A stretch of DNA of 22,339 bases. Origin: a virus. How positions within the stretch are numbered: position 1 is the first letter of the stretch; the number at the start of each line of letters is the position of its first letter. Below, piece after piece: positions 6,588 to 11,621 of the stretch. Both the position numbers and the translations under genes were made by a program. The stretch lies in IMG/VR virus record IMGVR_UViG_3300034418_004457, positions 1 to 22,339 of that record; one strand, written 5' to 3'. Under the pieces are notes generated by a model. The model saw only the letters and a list, made by a program, of their open reading frames with translations, was not told the DNA's origin and searched no databases.

Positions 6588-6729
6588 TTATCTTGGTTTG
6601 TTTACGGGTTTTGGATACAACTTTTATTGTACTATTATATAACATTGTGGTACGAATTTCAACAGATGTACGGATACCTCTGCCGTAATCGAGTACCGGC
6701 TTATGCTTACTTTGTTTGTACCTAAGCAT
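6583..6729 (-). CDS. Small basic protein, 48 aa
   Basis: A short gene with an excellent GGGAGG ribosome binding site five bases before ATG 6729; its first base is the last base of the upstream stop codon (TAATG). The product is Lys/Arg/Thr-rich, with no acidic residue except D14 and E24, and is unrecognised. A near-consensus promoter lies inside its coding sequence on the same strand, and its stop codon lies inside palindrome copy 4. The segment may therefore be kept partly as a regulatory leader for the ATPase operon. Confidence 0.55.
   Translation of the reverse strand: MLRYKQSKHKPVLDYGRGIRTSVEIRTTMLYNSTIKVVSKTRKQTKIT
6634..6662 (-). promoter_or_regulatory. Strong leftward sigma70-like promoter before the MoxR/VWA block
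   Basis: On the minus strand TTGAAA (6657-6662), a spacer of exactly 17 bases, then a perfect TATAAT (6634-6639). Transcription should start near 6627 and give a leader of about 70 bases containing palindrome copy 4. The spacer contains GTACCACAATG (6643-6653), also present at the rightward promoter candidate near 10272. Confidence 0.75.
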
Positions 6730-6971
6730 TAGTCCTCCCAATATGATCTAAGCTTTAAATAATTACGTGCCCGTTCTGAGCTACTTTTGGTTACTTCCTT
6801 AACTACAATGAACCCAAGCTTACTGGCGAAAAACCTACGCCTTCGTTTGTGTTCGTCCATTGATACACCGAGAAGCACTGGCCCCTCTATGTCCTCCACG
6901 TAGTAAGGCACATTGTTATGGCGAAACACAGAACCCAAGTCCACTACCGAACCGTCTTTGCGTTTGATCAT
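6729..6971 (-). CDS. Unknown protein, 80 aa
   Basis: No family recognised. It is a small basic protein, beta-prone in the first half (RKDGSVVDLGSVF, PVLLGVSMDE), with an Arg cluster (KRRRRFF) around residue 45. The start overlaps the stop of the 306-residue gene as ATGA. The only purine-rich ribosome site (GAGGAA) is rather far upstream, so its translation probably depends on coupling. Confidence 0.75.
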   Translation of the reverse strand: MIKRKDGSVVDLGSVFRHNNVPYYVEDIEGPVLLGVSMDEHKRRRRFFASKLGFIVVKEVTKSSSERARNYLKLRSYWED

Positions 6972-7888
6972 CTGAAATATTCCTCGTTAGGGTCTTTAGC
7001 TACAATGCCAAGCGGTGCATCCACTTCATCGAATATCTCGTCGCGGTACGCCAGTTTAATGCTCTCGCGCACTCTTGCTCGAACTGCTTGGATGGGCATC
7101 TTCCAGTTTGCGGTATACTGGCCGTTGACCCATTTCCTGTCATGTGTAGCAGCATTGGCAAAGTAGAATCTCACCAGATCGCCCCAACCTTCCTTGTTCT
7201 CCACGTCCTTCATAACATCGCAGCGTTTTAGCTCAGCGTACTGGCCTACGTGCTTCCAACGATCCCGAACCCAACGACGATTCGGCTCCCTCAGTTCATG
7301 TTCCACGCTCATAAAAGAGTCTGGGTCTACGATCTTATGTAAAGCGGAGAGGTGCTTTATGAATGGGTCGAACTGTTTGTATATCTCCGCAGCCTTAGAT
7401 GTATTTATTAGGTGCTTCTTAATAGGCCACGGTTCTGGCGGAGTCATGCCTCCATCTTCTAGCTTAAATATTAAGCTCGCGCCGTCTGGTATGTACCAAG
7501 ACTGGTTGTTCTTACGGTCGTGTACGTAACACTTGTTATCAGTAGTGTGCATCGTGCAGTGGTAAGGCAGCAGACTAGAAGCAAACCCACACGTTGAGTT
7601 GCTTGGATAAGAGTTGTTCACCTCCACGTATCCATTCTCGGTGTAGGTCAACACGTCTGTATCGTACAGACGGCAAGCAATGGCTCTAACCGGTTCGCCT
7701 CCGGATTGGGGGAAGCTCATAACCGCGTGCCAGATACTGTAGTGCGTTTTCTTGCGTCCATTTTCTGTGTTGCACAGCGGACGCAGTCCGGCGTTCTTGC
7801 CTCTGGTTAAGGGCTTAACAGAATCATAGTGACTCTTGGCACTACGATAGCCGTCCAACATAGGGAAATCAGTAAAGTTATTAAACAT
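6968..7888 (-). CDS. Unknown phage protein, 306 aa
   Basis: No family I can name. It is a soluble protein rich in aromatic and His residues, with several Cys scattered rather than paired, a PPEPWPIKKH segment in the middle and an Arg-rich helix near the end (VRARVRESIKLAYRDE). It opens a three-gene block after palindrome copy 5, with GGAGATTCACT before ATG 7888. Length and isolation suggest an early protein acting on the host or on phage DNA, but there is no motif to support a choice. Confidence 0.78.
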   Translation of the reverse strand: MFNNFTDFPMLDGYRSAKSHYDSVKPLTRGKNAGLRPLCNTENGRKKTHYSIWHAVMSFPQSGGEPVRAIACRLYDTDVLTYTENGYVEVNNSYPSNSTCGFASSLLPYHCTMHTTDNKCYVHDRKNNQSWYIPDGASLIFKLEDGGMTPPEPWPIKKHLINTSKAAEIYKQFDPFIKHLSALHKIVDPDSFMSVEHELREPNRRWVRDRWKHVGQYAELKRCDVMKDVENKEGWGDLVRFYFANAATHDRKWVNGQYTANWKMPIQAVRARVRESIKLAYRDEIFDEVDAPLGIVAKDPNEEYFR

Positions 7889-7903
7889 AGTGAATCTCCA
7901 TTA

Positions 7904-7919
7904 CCTAACAATTGTTAGC
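7904..7919. repeat. Palindrome copy 5 (CCTAACAATTGTTAGC)
   Basis: It precedes ATG 7888. The TAA stop codon of the upstream membrane protein (7915-7917) is part of the palindrome. Confidence 0.95.
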
Positions 7920-8091
7920 CTATCAGGAACATAATTACGGTGAAGGCCCAGAACACTGAAACCATAACTACACCACCGACAACTATTCTGGTTACGGTCA
8001 TAAACACACTCTCCTCTTCATCAGCCCATTTGTGCTGATTGTGCGGATCATGCACGTTAAAGCTCTCGCGGAAGTTATCCTGCTCGTTCAT
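7915..8091 (-). CDS. Small membrane protein, 58 aa, one C-terminal transmembrane segment
   Basis: A polar, charged N-terminal half (residues 1-35) is followed by one long hydrophobic stretch from about 36 to 57 (VVGGVVMVSVFWAFTVIMF), then the end of the protein. It has no cleavable signal peptide, so it should be tail-anchored with the N-terminus in the cytoplasm. The start is ATG 8091 behind AGAGGAGAACAACA; the frame continues eight codons upstream, but that part contains the ribosome binding site. It could be an inner-membrane effector of early infection. A holin is possible from size but unlikely in an early, leftward position. Confidence 0.75.
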   Translation of the reverse strand: MNEQDNFRESFNVHDPHNQHKWADEEESVFMTVTRIVVGGVVMVSVFWAFTVIMFLIG

Positions 8092-8111
8092 TGTTGTTCT
8101 CCTCTGATGGG

Positions 8112-8336
8112 TCAAAAGCGACCAGTATGTTCTCTGGCATAAAATAAACCGGCTAGTTTCAACTGGTTTATTGCCGCCTCTATGTTGCCAATGGCTGTAT
8201 GGTAGTAATGTGGTGCAAATGTCGCAGACTCAATCCGACCACTTAGACTTGGACTTTCATCGTCTCCAAACAATAGAGACTCCTGAAACTCCTCCAAAGC
8301 TTTAACGGCTTCATCTATATCTTCATATGTTTTCAT
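8112..8336 (-). CDS. Unknown protein, 74 aa
   Basis: Not recognised; acidic and mostly helical (DIDEAVKALEEFQESLLF, IGNIEAAINQLKLAGLFYA). The ATG at 8336 overlaps the stop of the 165-residue gene as ATGA, with GGAG upstream inside that gene. A longer open frame to 8390 is not supported. It is translated with its upstream neighbour and followed 20 bases later by the small membrane protein. Confidence 0.75.
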   Translation of the reverse strand: MKTYEDIDEAVKALEEFQESLLFGDDESPSLSGRIESATFAPHYYHTAIGNIEAAINQLKLAGLFYAREHTGRF

Positions 8337-8830
8337 GCTTCGTCCATCTCCTTCATTATCTTGTAGACAAGGGCCTGTAGCTTGACCCACGAAATGCCAA
8401 CGTACTCATTGTCGGCGGTGATCTCGAAACCATCGTCCTTTAGGGCTAGCTCCTTAAGCCTAACGACCATAGTCCGCGCCCGTCTGTGGGTAGTCACCTG
8501 ATTGAATGCAGCTAGCGCACCCAAGTCGGGCATTTTGATATCGCCCAAGTCTAGGTCTGGGGTCTCATGAGTGGGAGGCACTGGGGTCATGTTCGTCTTG
8601 GCAATATCTAACGGCCTCGCTTTTGTGATGGTCTCGTTAATCAGCTTGTCTATTTCCTCGGTGAATTGAGCATGCTCCTTCTCGATTTGCTTCTTCCTGC
8701 GTCCTTCCTGCATCCTGTCTACACGCGCCTTGCGCTCCGCGTCTGTCATATTATTCCAGTGGTTAATATTGTTGACGGAAGCTTGCAGTGCAAATTGCTT
8801 GGTCTTACGACCGTCTTTCTTCTTAGTCAT
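8333..8830 (-). CDS. Unknown coiled-coil protein, 165 aa
   Basis: A strongly basic N-terminus (TKKKDGRKTKQ) and a charged helix likely to form a coiled coil (about residues 30-70, EGRRKKQIEKEHAQFTEE) precede a Pro-rich linker. A second domain contains THRRARTMVVRL and ends in a helix. No known family comes to mind. The start is ATG 8830 with GGAGATACTACA, directly after palindrome copy 6; the apparent TTG start inside the palindrome is rejected. Confidence 0.75.
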   Translation of the reverse strand: MTKKKDGRKTKQFALQASVNNINHWNNMTDAERKARVDRMQEGRRKKQIEKEHAQFTEEIDKLINETITKARPLDIAKTNMTPVPPTHETPDLDLGDIKMPDLGALAAFNQVTTHRRARTMVVRLKELALKDDGFEITADNEYVGISWVKLQALVYKIMKEMDEA

Positions 8831-8846
8831 TGTAGTATCTCCAAGA

Positions 8847-8862
8847 CCTAACAATTGTTAGG
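8847..8862. repeat. Palindrome copy 6 (CCTAACAATTGTTAGG)
   Basis: Here the symmetry extends to a perfect 20-bp palindrome (8845-8864). It sits before ATG 8830 and contains the TAA stop (8858-8860) of the upstream CxxC protein. Confidence 0.95.
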
Positions 8863-9094
8863 TCGTTCGCTTAGGGTTTGATTGCTTGAGAATGTTACGC
8901 GCATCGTCATGGCTGTAAGCCTGATACGCAGTTTTGCCCATGCATAATATGGGCAGTTCGTGCCGAACATCGCGGTGAGTATGCTTCGCACAATTGATAC
9001 AGTAATCAAAGTGCTTGGCCCGCTCGGCAGGATACAGTTGGTCGCAAAACACGCATGGTGTCTCGGACAATAGATGTTGTTTGACCTTGCTCAT
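8858..9094 (-). CDS. Putative zinc-ribbon protein, 78 aa
   Basis: Two Cys pairs, CVFC (14-17) and CINC (32-35), 14 residues apart and flanked by basic residues and His, give a compact zinc-ribbon or zinc-finger outline. The C-terminal half is polar. Such mini-proteins are frequent among early phage genes and often bind nucleic acids or host polymerase; the actual target is unknown. The start ATG 9094 overlaps the stop of the upstream gene as ATGA. The same frame is open to 9202, but that part overlaps the real upstream gene and is not used. Confidence 0.7.
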   Translation of the reverse strand: MSKVKQHLLSETPCVFCDQLYPAERAKHFDYCINCAKHTHRDVRHELPILCMGKTAYQAYSHDDARNILKQSNPKRTT

Positions 9095-9369
9095 CGGTGG
9101 TTGATCCAATGAAGGCGGTTGTAGCAGTGTTTGGGAAGTAAGTAGCGGTGGTGGTTGTTGACCACTCTGCGGCCATTCAAAGCACAGACACTGTTGACCC
9201 ATGTGTCACGGTCATAGCCTGCAATTGACTGGGAACGCCCAAGCGGAGGACGCTTATTGAATGAACGCCTAGTGTGGCCGTAGAGTGTAAGTGCGTATAC
9301 GCAACGAATGAGGGTCGCGCATCGGTCACCCATAGATGGGTCAAAGTTTAAGGCTTTGTACTTAATCAT
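9091..9369 (-). CDS. Unknown basic protein, 92 aa
   Basis: Not recognised. It is rich in Arg, His, Asn and Cys (four Cys, not in CxxC pairs) and strongly basic overall, with no predicted membrane segment. It begins at ATG 9369 behind GGAGATTCACT in the same cassette as the other palindrome-led genes, and its end overlaps the zinc-ribbon gene. Two reading frames are open across 9091-9202. I assign that stretch to this gene because it has the cassette start. Confidence 0.65.
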   Translation of the reverse strand: MIKYKALNFDPSMGDRCATLIRCVYALTLYGHTRRSFNKRPPLGRSQSIAGYDRDTWVNSVCALNGRRVVNNHHRYLLPKHCYNRLHWINHR

Positions 9370-9384
9370 AGTGAATCTCCATTA

Positions 9385-9400
9385 CCTAACAATTGTTAGC
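9385..9400. repeat. Palindrome copy 7 (CCTAACAATTGTTAGC)
   Basis: It precedes ATG 9369 with the same spacer and ribosome binding site as copy 5. The TAG stop of the upstream 46-residue gene (9401-9403) abuts it. Confidence 0.95.
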
Positions 9401-9541
9401 CTATCGACCAACGTGAAAACGAACGAAAGTAGAAATGTCAGTACCGACACGAGCATGCTCGATCAACCAAGTGCGCGGCCATACTGCGGTTAGCAAGCGT
9501 GTAGATTGCTTGCGCGTATCCATCAGAAAAGTAAATCGCAT
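9401..9541 (-). CDS. Small basic protein, 46 aa; first gene of the leftward early operon
   Basis: A short gene starting at ATG 9541 with GGAGACGCACT, in the same palindrome-led cassette as seven other starts, about 90 bases after the leftward promoter at 9632-9660. The product is unrecognised, basic (several Arg), with a hydrophobic/aromatic centre (AVWPRTWLIEHARV). The position right behind the promoter suggests very early expression. It ends immediately before palindrome copy 7. The cassette and the lack of any other explanation for it support the call; no homology is visible. Confidence 0.6.
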   Translation of the reverse strand: MRFTFLMDTRKQSTRLLTAVWPRTWLIEHARVGTDISTFVRFHVGR

Positions 9542-9556
9542 AGTGCGTCTCCATTA

Positions 9557-9572
9557 CCTAACAATTGTTAGG
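9557..9572. repeat. Palindrome copy 8 (CCTAACAATTGTTAGG)
   Basis: A perfect 18-bp palindrome (9556-9573), located in the leader between the leftward early promoter and the first gene (ATG 9541). Confidence 0.95.
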
Positions 9573-9631
9573 TTATCCAGATTGTTGTGGCGTTATTGCC
9601 CGTAACTCCATCTTACCGTTTTTTTATTACC

Positions 9632-9660
9632 ATTGTACCACAAAGTTATAGGAATTGCAA
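9632..9660 (-). promoter_or_regulatory. Leftward early promoter
   Basis: On the minus strand TTGCAA (9655-9660), exactly 17 bases, then TACAAT (9632-9637), preceded by TGG, which also gives an extended -10. The start should be near 9625, with a leader of about 85 bases that includes palindrome copy 8 before the first ATG. GTACCACAA (9635-9643, plus strand) overlaps the -10. Confidence 0.75.
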
Positions 9661-9705
9661 GCCGAGTCAGGATAGGTATCCGGAAAGTTATGAGAGTAAA
9701 GTTAT

Positions 9706-9736
9706 AATGTTACGGAAAAGGGCTGTAATGTTATGG
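9706..9736. repeat. AATGTTAYGG direct repeats
   Basis: AATGTTACGG (9706-9715) and AATGTTATGG (9727-9736) start 21 bases apart in the same orientation. A third copy is in the left arm of the inverted repeat (9812-9820) and a reversed one in the right arm (9922-9930). The spacing of two helical turns for the first pair is iteron-like. Confidence 0.6.
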
Positions 9737-9803
9737 GGGGCATAACGGCGTGGTACAGGCTGAAGCCCAGATGTGGCGTGGGTTTGAGACGAATGTGTAT
9801 TGT

Positions 9804-9938
9804 ATTGTTATAATGTTATGAGAAAATAAGAATAAGAGAGATATAGAGAGGAGAGGGAACTTCCTGTGCTTACATACGCAGAGAGGCCCGTCCTATCCCT
9901 CTCTAAGATTAGTTTTTTGGGCATAACATTATAACAAT
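9804..9938. repeat. 17-bp perfect inverted repeat flanking a purine-rich stretch
   Basis: ATTGTTATAATGTTATG (9804-9820) recurs exactly in reverse complement at 9922-9938. The 101 bases between begin with a run of almost only A and G (9820-9858) and contain a 7-bp hairpin AGAGAGG/CCTCTCT (9880-9904). Each arm contains TATAAT, so the arms could also be outward or inward -10 elements; on the minus strand the right arm has TTATCA 17 bases before TATAAT. Confidence 0.7.
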
Positions 9939-10017
9939 AGGTCTTTTGCCTGATAAATCAAGCAGTTACGGCGTAACAAAGCAAAAACCAAAACGTAACA
10001 ACGTAACAATACCTTTT

Positions 10018-10154
10018 CGTGGGCTTCCATCCCCTTCGTAACTATCATGTCCATAACTCTGTATCCACAAGACCTAACAATTGTTAGCTAATCCGGACGC
10101 GTTACGCGGTGTCTGGATGCGATGCGTGGGCTTCCGTCCCCTTAATTACTATCA
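10018..10154. repeat. Duplicated 30-bp segment
   Basis: 10018-10047 and 10125-10154 match at 26 of 30 positions and have the same orientation, each on the left side of a palindrome (copies 9 and 10). Read leftward, both could encode a related short peptide (IVTKGMEAH and IVIKGTEAH), so they look like two relics of one palindrome-led small gene. Confidence 0.65.
10073..10088. repeat. Palindrome copy 9 (CCTAACAATTGTTAGC)
   Basis: It lies inside the control region. On its left a degenerate version of the usual cassette (TTGTGGATACAGAGTTATG) precedes a weak 41-codon open frame. Confidence 0.95.
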
Positions 10155-10170
10155 CCACCCCGATTTTCGC

Positions 10171-10191
10171 TCTGGATCGAATCGATCCAGA
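10171..10191. repeat. 21-bp inverted repeat (10-bp arms, 1-base centre)
   Basis: TCTGGATCGA and TCGATCCAGA are exact reverse complements around one A. It abuts palindrome copy 10. TCTGGAT/ATCCAGA also recurs beside copies 1, 8 and 11, so it may be a second part of the same element. Confidence 0.8.
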
Positions 10192-10194
10192 CGA

Positions 10195-10210
10195 CCTAAC
10201 AATTGTTAGG
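10195..10210. repeat. Palindrome copy 10 (CCTAACAATTGTTAGG)
   Basis: The symmetry extends over 26 bases (10190-10215) with a single mismatched pair, the longest arm of all copies. It lies about 60 bases upstream of the rightward promoter candidate. Confidence 0.95.
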
Positions 10211-10259
10211 TCATCGCCAGACGGCATAATTATCACCGGACAAAAAAATCAGAAAAAGT

Positions 10260-10277
10260 GTACCACAATGATATGAT
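10260..10277 (+). promoter_or_regulatory. Rightward extended -10 promoter candidate
   Basis: TGATATGAT gives an extended -10 (TG at 10269-10270, TATGAT at 10272-10277). There is no good -35 at 17 bases. Immediately upstream is GTACCACAATG (10260-10270), the same 11 bases found in the spacer of the leftward promoter at 6634-6662. It would transcribe the gene at 10344. Confidence 0.45.
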
Positions 10278-10343
10278 GACTACGTCAGCACCAAAACTAA
10301 CCGGCCTCGCTGACGGGCCAACTATGTCCGAGGAGGACACACT

Positions 10344-11114
10344 ATGGAAAACGTAACAAAGACCAACAACTCACAGACCCTTGTTTCTACCACTTACACC
10401 ATTACCGCCGGTGACGTGACCGACCTAATGAAAAACTTGATGGCACTGGGAGCAGACGCCTCACAGGAACAACTGGCAGAAGTAGTGAACGGTCGCGCGT
10501 TGAAGGAGATTTGCGCTGTAAGCAATCTAGGCGAGAGCATATCAGGCAGCGCCGAGCGCGCAGTAGCCGCCGCCTTGAACGTGCTTCTGCCACCGGCAAG
10601 AGCTGCCCAGTACAGCGCTGACGATGATTACGCCGGCTGTGTCGGATGGTTTACCAGTGAGCACGGAGACAAGGATAAAATGGCCAAGGATTTGGCCCCA
10701 CACAAGAAGGAGATTTTCGCGGCATGGAAACACTCTAGCAACGTGAGCACGAAGTACAAGCGGGTCCGGCGATACGGCGCCGAGCTTGCGTATACTGACC
10801 TATACACACTGGAGGAGCGCGACCAACACCGCGCCGAACTGATCGCCGAGACTGGCGAGACTGGCGAGACTGGCGAGAGCGAAGGCGGCAAGCCTAGCCG
10901 CAACCGCGACTTGTACGAGCGCAGCATATGCGAAGGCGGCGCTTTGTATCGCGCTCTGACTAGCACGACCAACAATGACATAATCAAGAAACACCCGAAG
11001 TCGGAAGAGCTTACCGGCTTTCTGGAGCACTTGACCAGAGCTCTGACGGCAGCCGGCGCGCCGCTTGAAGATGACGAACTGGTAGCGCTGATGAAGCAAC
11101 TCGCCAAACGCTAA
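10344..11114 (+). CDS. Unknown protein, 256 aa; lone rightward gene beside the control region
   Basis: Not recognised. It is rich in Ala, Glu, Leu and Arg and mostly helical. The central segment has a basic patch (STKYKRVRRYGAEL) and a short tandem repeat ETGETGETGES, encoded by three exact copies of GAGACTGGC (10848-10874). The C-terminal part (PLEDDELVALMKQLAKR) is helical. The start ATG 10344 follows GAGGAGGACACACT. By eye it is more GC-rich than its neighbours. It is the only gene with its own promoter candidate and terminator, and it is transcribed away from the early operon, a typical arrangement for a regulator or an abundantly made early protein. No helix-turn-helix is evident, so the regulator idea is unproven. 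Confidence 0.85.
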   Translation: MENVTKTNNSQTLVSTTYTITAGDVTDLMKNLMALGADASQEQLAEVVNGRALKEICAVSNLGESISGSAERAVAAALNVLLPPARAAQYSADDDYAGCVGWFTSEHGDKDKMAKDLAPHKKEIFAAWKHSSNVSTKYKRVRRYGAELAYTDLYTLEERDQHRAELIAETGETGETGESEGGKPSRNRDLYERSICEGGALYRALTSTTNNDIIKKHPKSEELTGFLEHLTRALTAAGAPLEDDELVALMKQLAKR

Positions 11115-11133
11115 GCAACACTTAGCGCAACCG

Positions 11134-11164
11134 AGCGCGGCCCTCACCGGCCGCGCTTTTTTTT
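11134..11164 (+). terminator. Strong rho-independent terminator after the lone rightward gene
   Basis: A 9-bp perfect GC-rich stem AGCGCGGCC/GGCCGCGCT (11134-11142 with 11149-11157), a 6-base loop, and a run of eight T (11157-11164). It starts 20 bases after the stop codon at 11114. Confidence 0.93.
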
Positions 11165-11189
11165 GTCCCGCTGAAACGCAACCGGATGA

Positions 11190-11205
11190 CCTAACAATTG
11201 TTAGT
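11190..11205. repeat. Palindrome copy 11 (CCTAACAATTGTTAGT)
   Basis: The rightmost copy, just after the terminator. Flanking GGAT/ATCC extends the symmetry to a near-palindrome of 28 bases. No gene start follows on either strand; no further copy exists in the head module. Confidence 0.93.
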
Positions 11206-11621
11206 TGATCCAGACCCCGTCCCGCAAAGCCCGCAGCACCCGCTTAGCCAGACCCCACCCTACCCCCACCCCCCGAAATCAGGGAAAATGCTACCCAGGC
11301 TCATTACTTACTAATATGCACAAACAATCACAAAGTTTGACAAACTCAATAAATAAACCTAATTAAATCAACAACTTACCCCCACCCCCTTTTTCCTGTA
11401 CCCATCTGGCTCGCACCCCACCCCCCTAAACACAGGAAACCCCCCCGTCAATGGAACCAAAACAATGAAAAACGTGGTACCGTATATCAAACTCCCCCCT
11501 CGCTCCTTGAGGTTTTGCCCTTGGCACGTAGTTTGTGTACAAGGGCTTTTTTTGTAAGCTTGCCAAGCACATAGAAACTCTTTACGCTACGCATACTCCG
11601 GTATCCATACCTGCGAATTTT
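11206..11621. other. Intergenic stretch before the terminase genes
   Basis: About 415 bases without a supported gene. It has several C-runs and an A-rich stretch. A perfect TTGACA (11337-11342), within the small inverted repeat GTTTGACAAAC, has no matching -10 at 16-18 bases. A GGTACC near 11478 is preceded by AACGTG. A terminator lies at 11517-11553. After it, TTGCCA (11560-11565), 17 bases, TACGCT is the only weak promoter candidate for the late genes. I see no tRNA. Confidence 0.5.
11517..11553 (+). terminator. Second rightward terminator before the terminase genes
   Basis: GCCCTTG (11517-11523) pairs with CAAGGGC (11540-11546) across a 16-base loop that can add a CAC/GTG pairing, followed by seven T (11547-11553). 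Together with the terminator at 11134 it insulates the head module from upstream transcription, or could be a site for antitermination. Confidence 0.7.

Larger units (their letters stand above)
9573..10343. other. Repeat-rich control region without a convincing gene
   Basis: About 770 bases between divergent transcription units. It holds a leftward promoter, a rightward promoter candidate, palindrome copies 9 and 10, a 17-bp inverted repeat about 100 bases apart around a purine-rich stretch, several AATGTTAYG repeats, three CGTAACAA repeats (9972, 9994, 10002), a 21-bp hairpin and a duplicated 30-bp segment. Small open frames are present but poorly supported. The concentration of repeats at a point of strand switch fits a replication origin and/or an early transcription switch; this is inference. 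Confidence 0.6.

Noticed and set aside
9095-9202. Upstream extension of the 78-residue zinc-ribbon gene
   Set aside because: It overlaps a gene with a proper cassette start in another frame, and has low-complexity Pro/Gln content and no ribosome site.
9929-10054. Leftward 41-codon open frame after palindrome copy 9
   Set aside because: The ribosome site is degenerate and the duplicate copy at 10125-10154 is interrupted; treated as a likely relic, not a gene.
10402-11147. Leftward open frames opposite the 256-residue gene
   Set aside because: Three overlapping antisense frames arise from the GC-rich codon pattern of the real gene; none has a ribosome site.
1650-11205. CRISPR array
   Set aside because: The repeats are palindromic but separated by whole genes and irregular distances, with no spacers of constant length and no cas gene.
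11535-11621. GTG start for the small terminase
   Set aside because: It would begin inside the loop of a rightward terminator, with no ribosome site, and would code an atypical Cys/Phe start.
11206-11621. tRNA gene or attachment site before the terminase
   Set aside because: No cloverleaf, no T-arm consensus and no integrase gene in the window; a perfect TTGACA at 11337 lacks a fitting -10.
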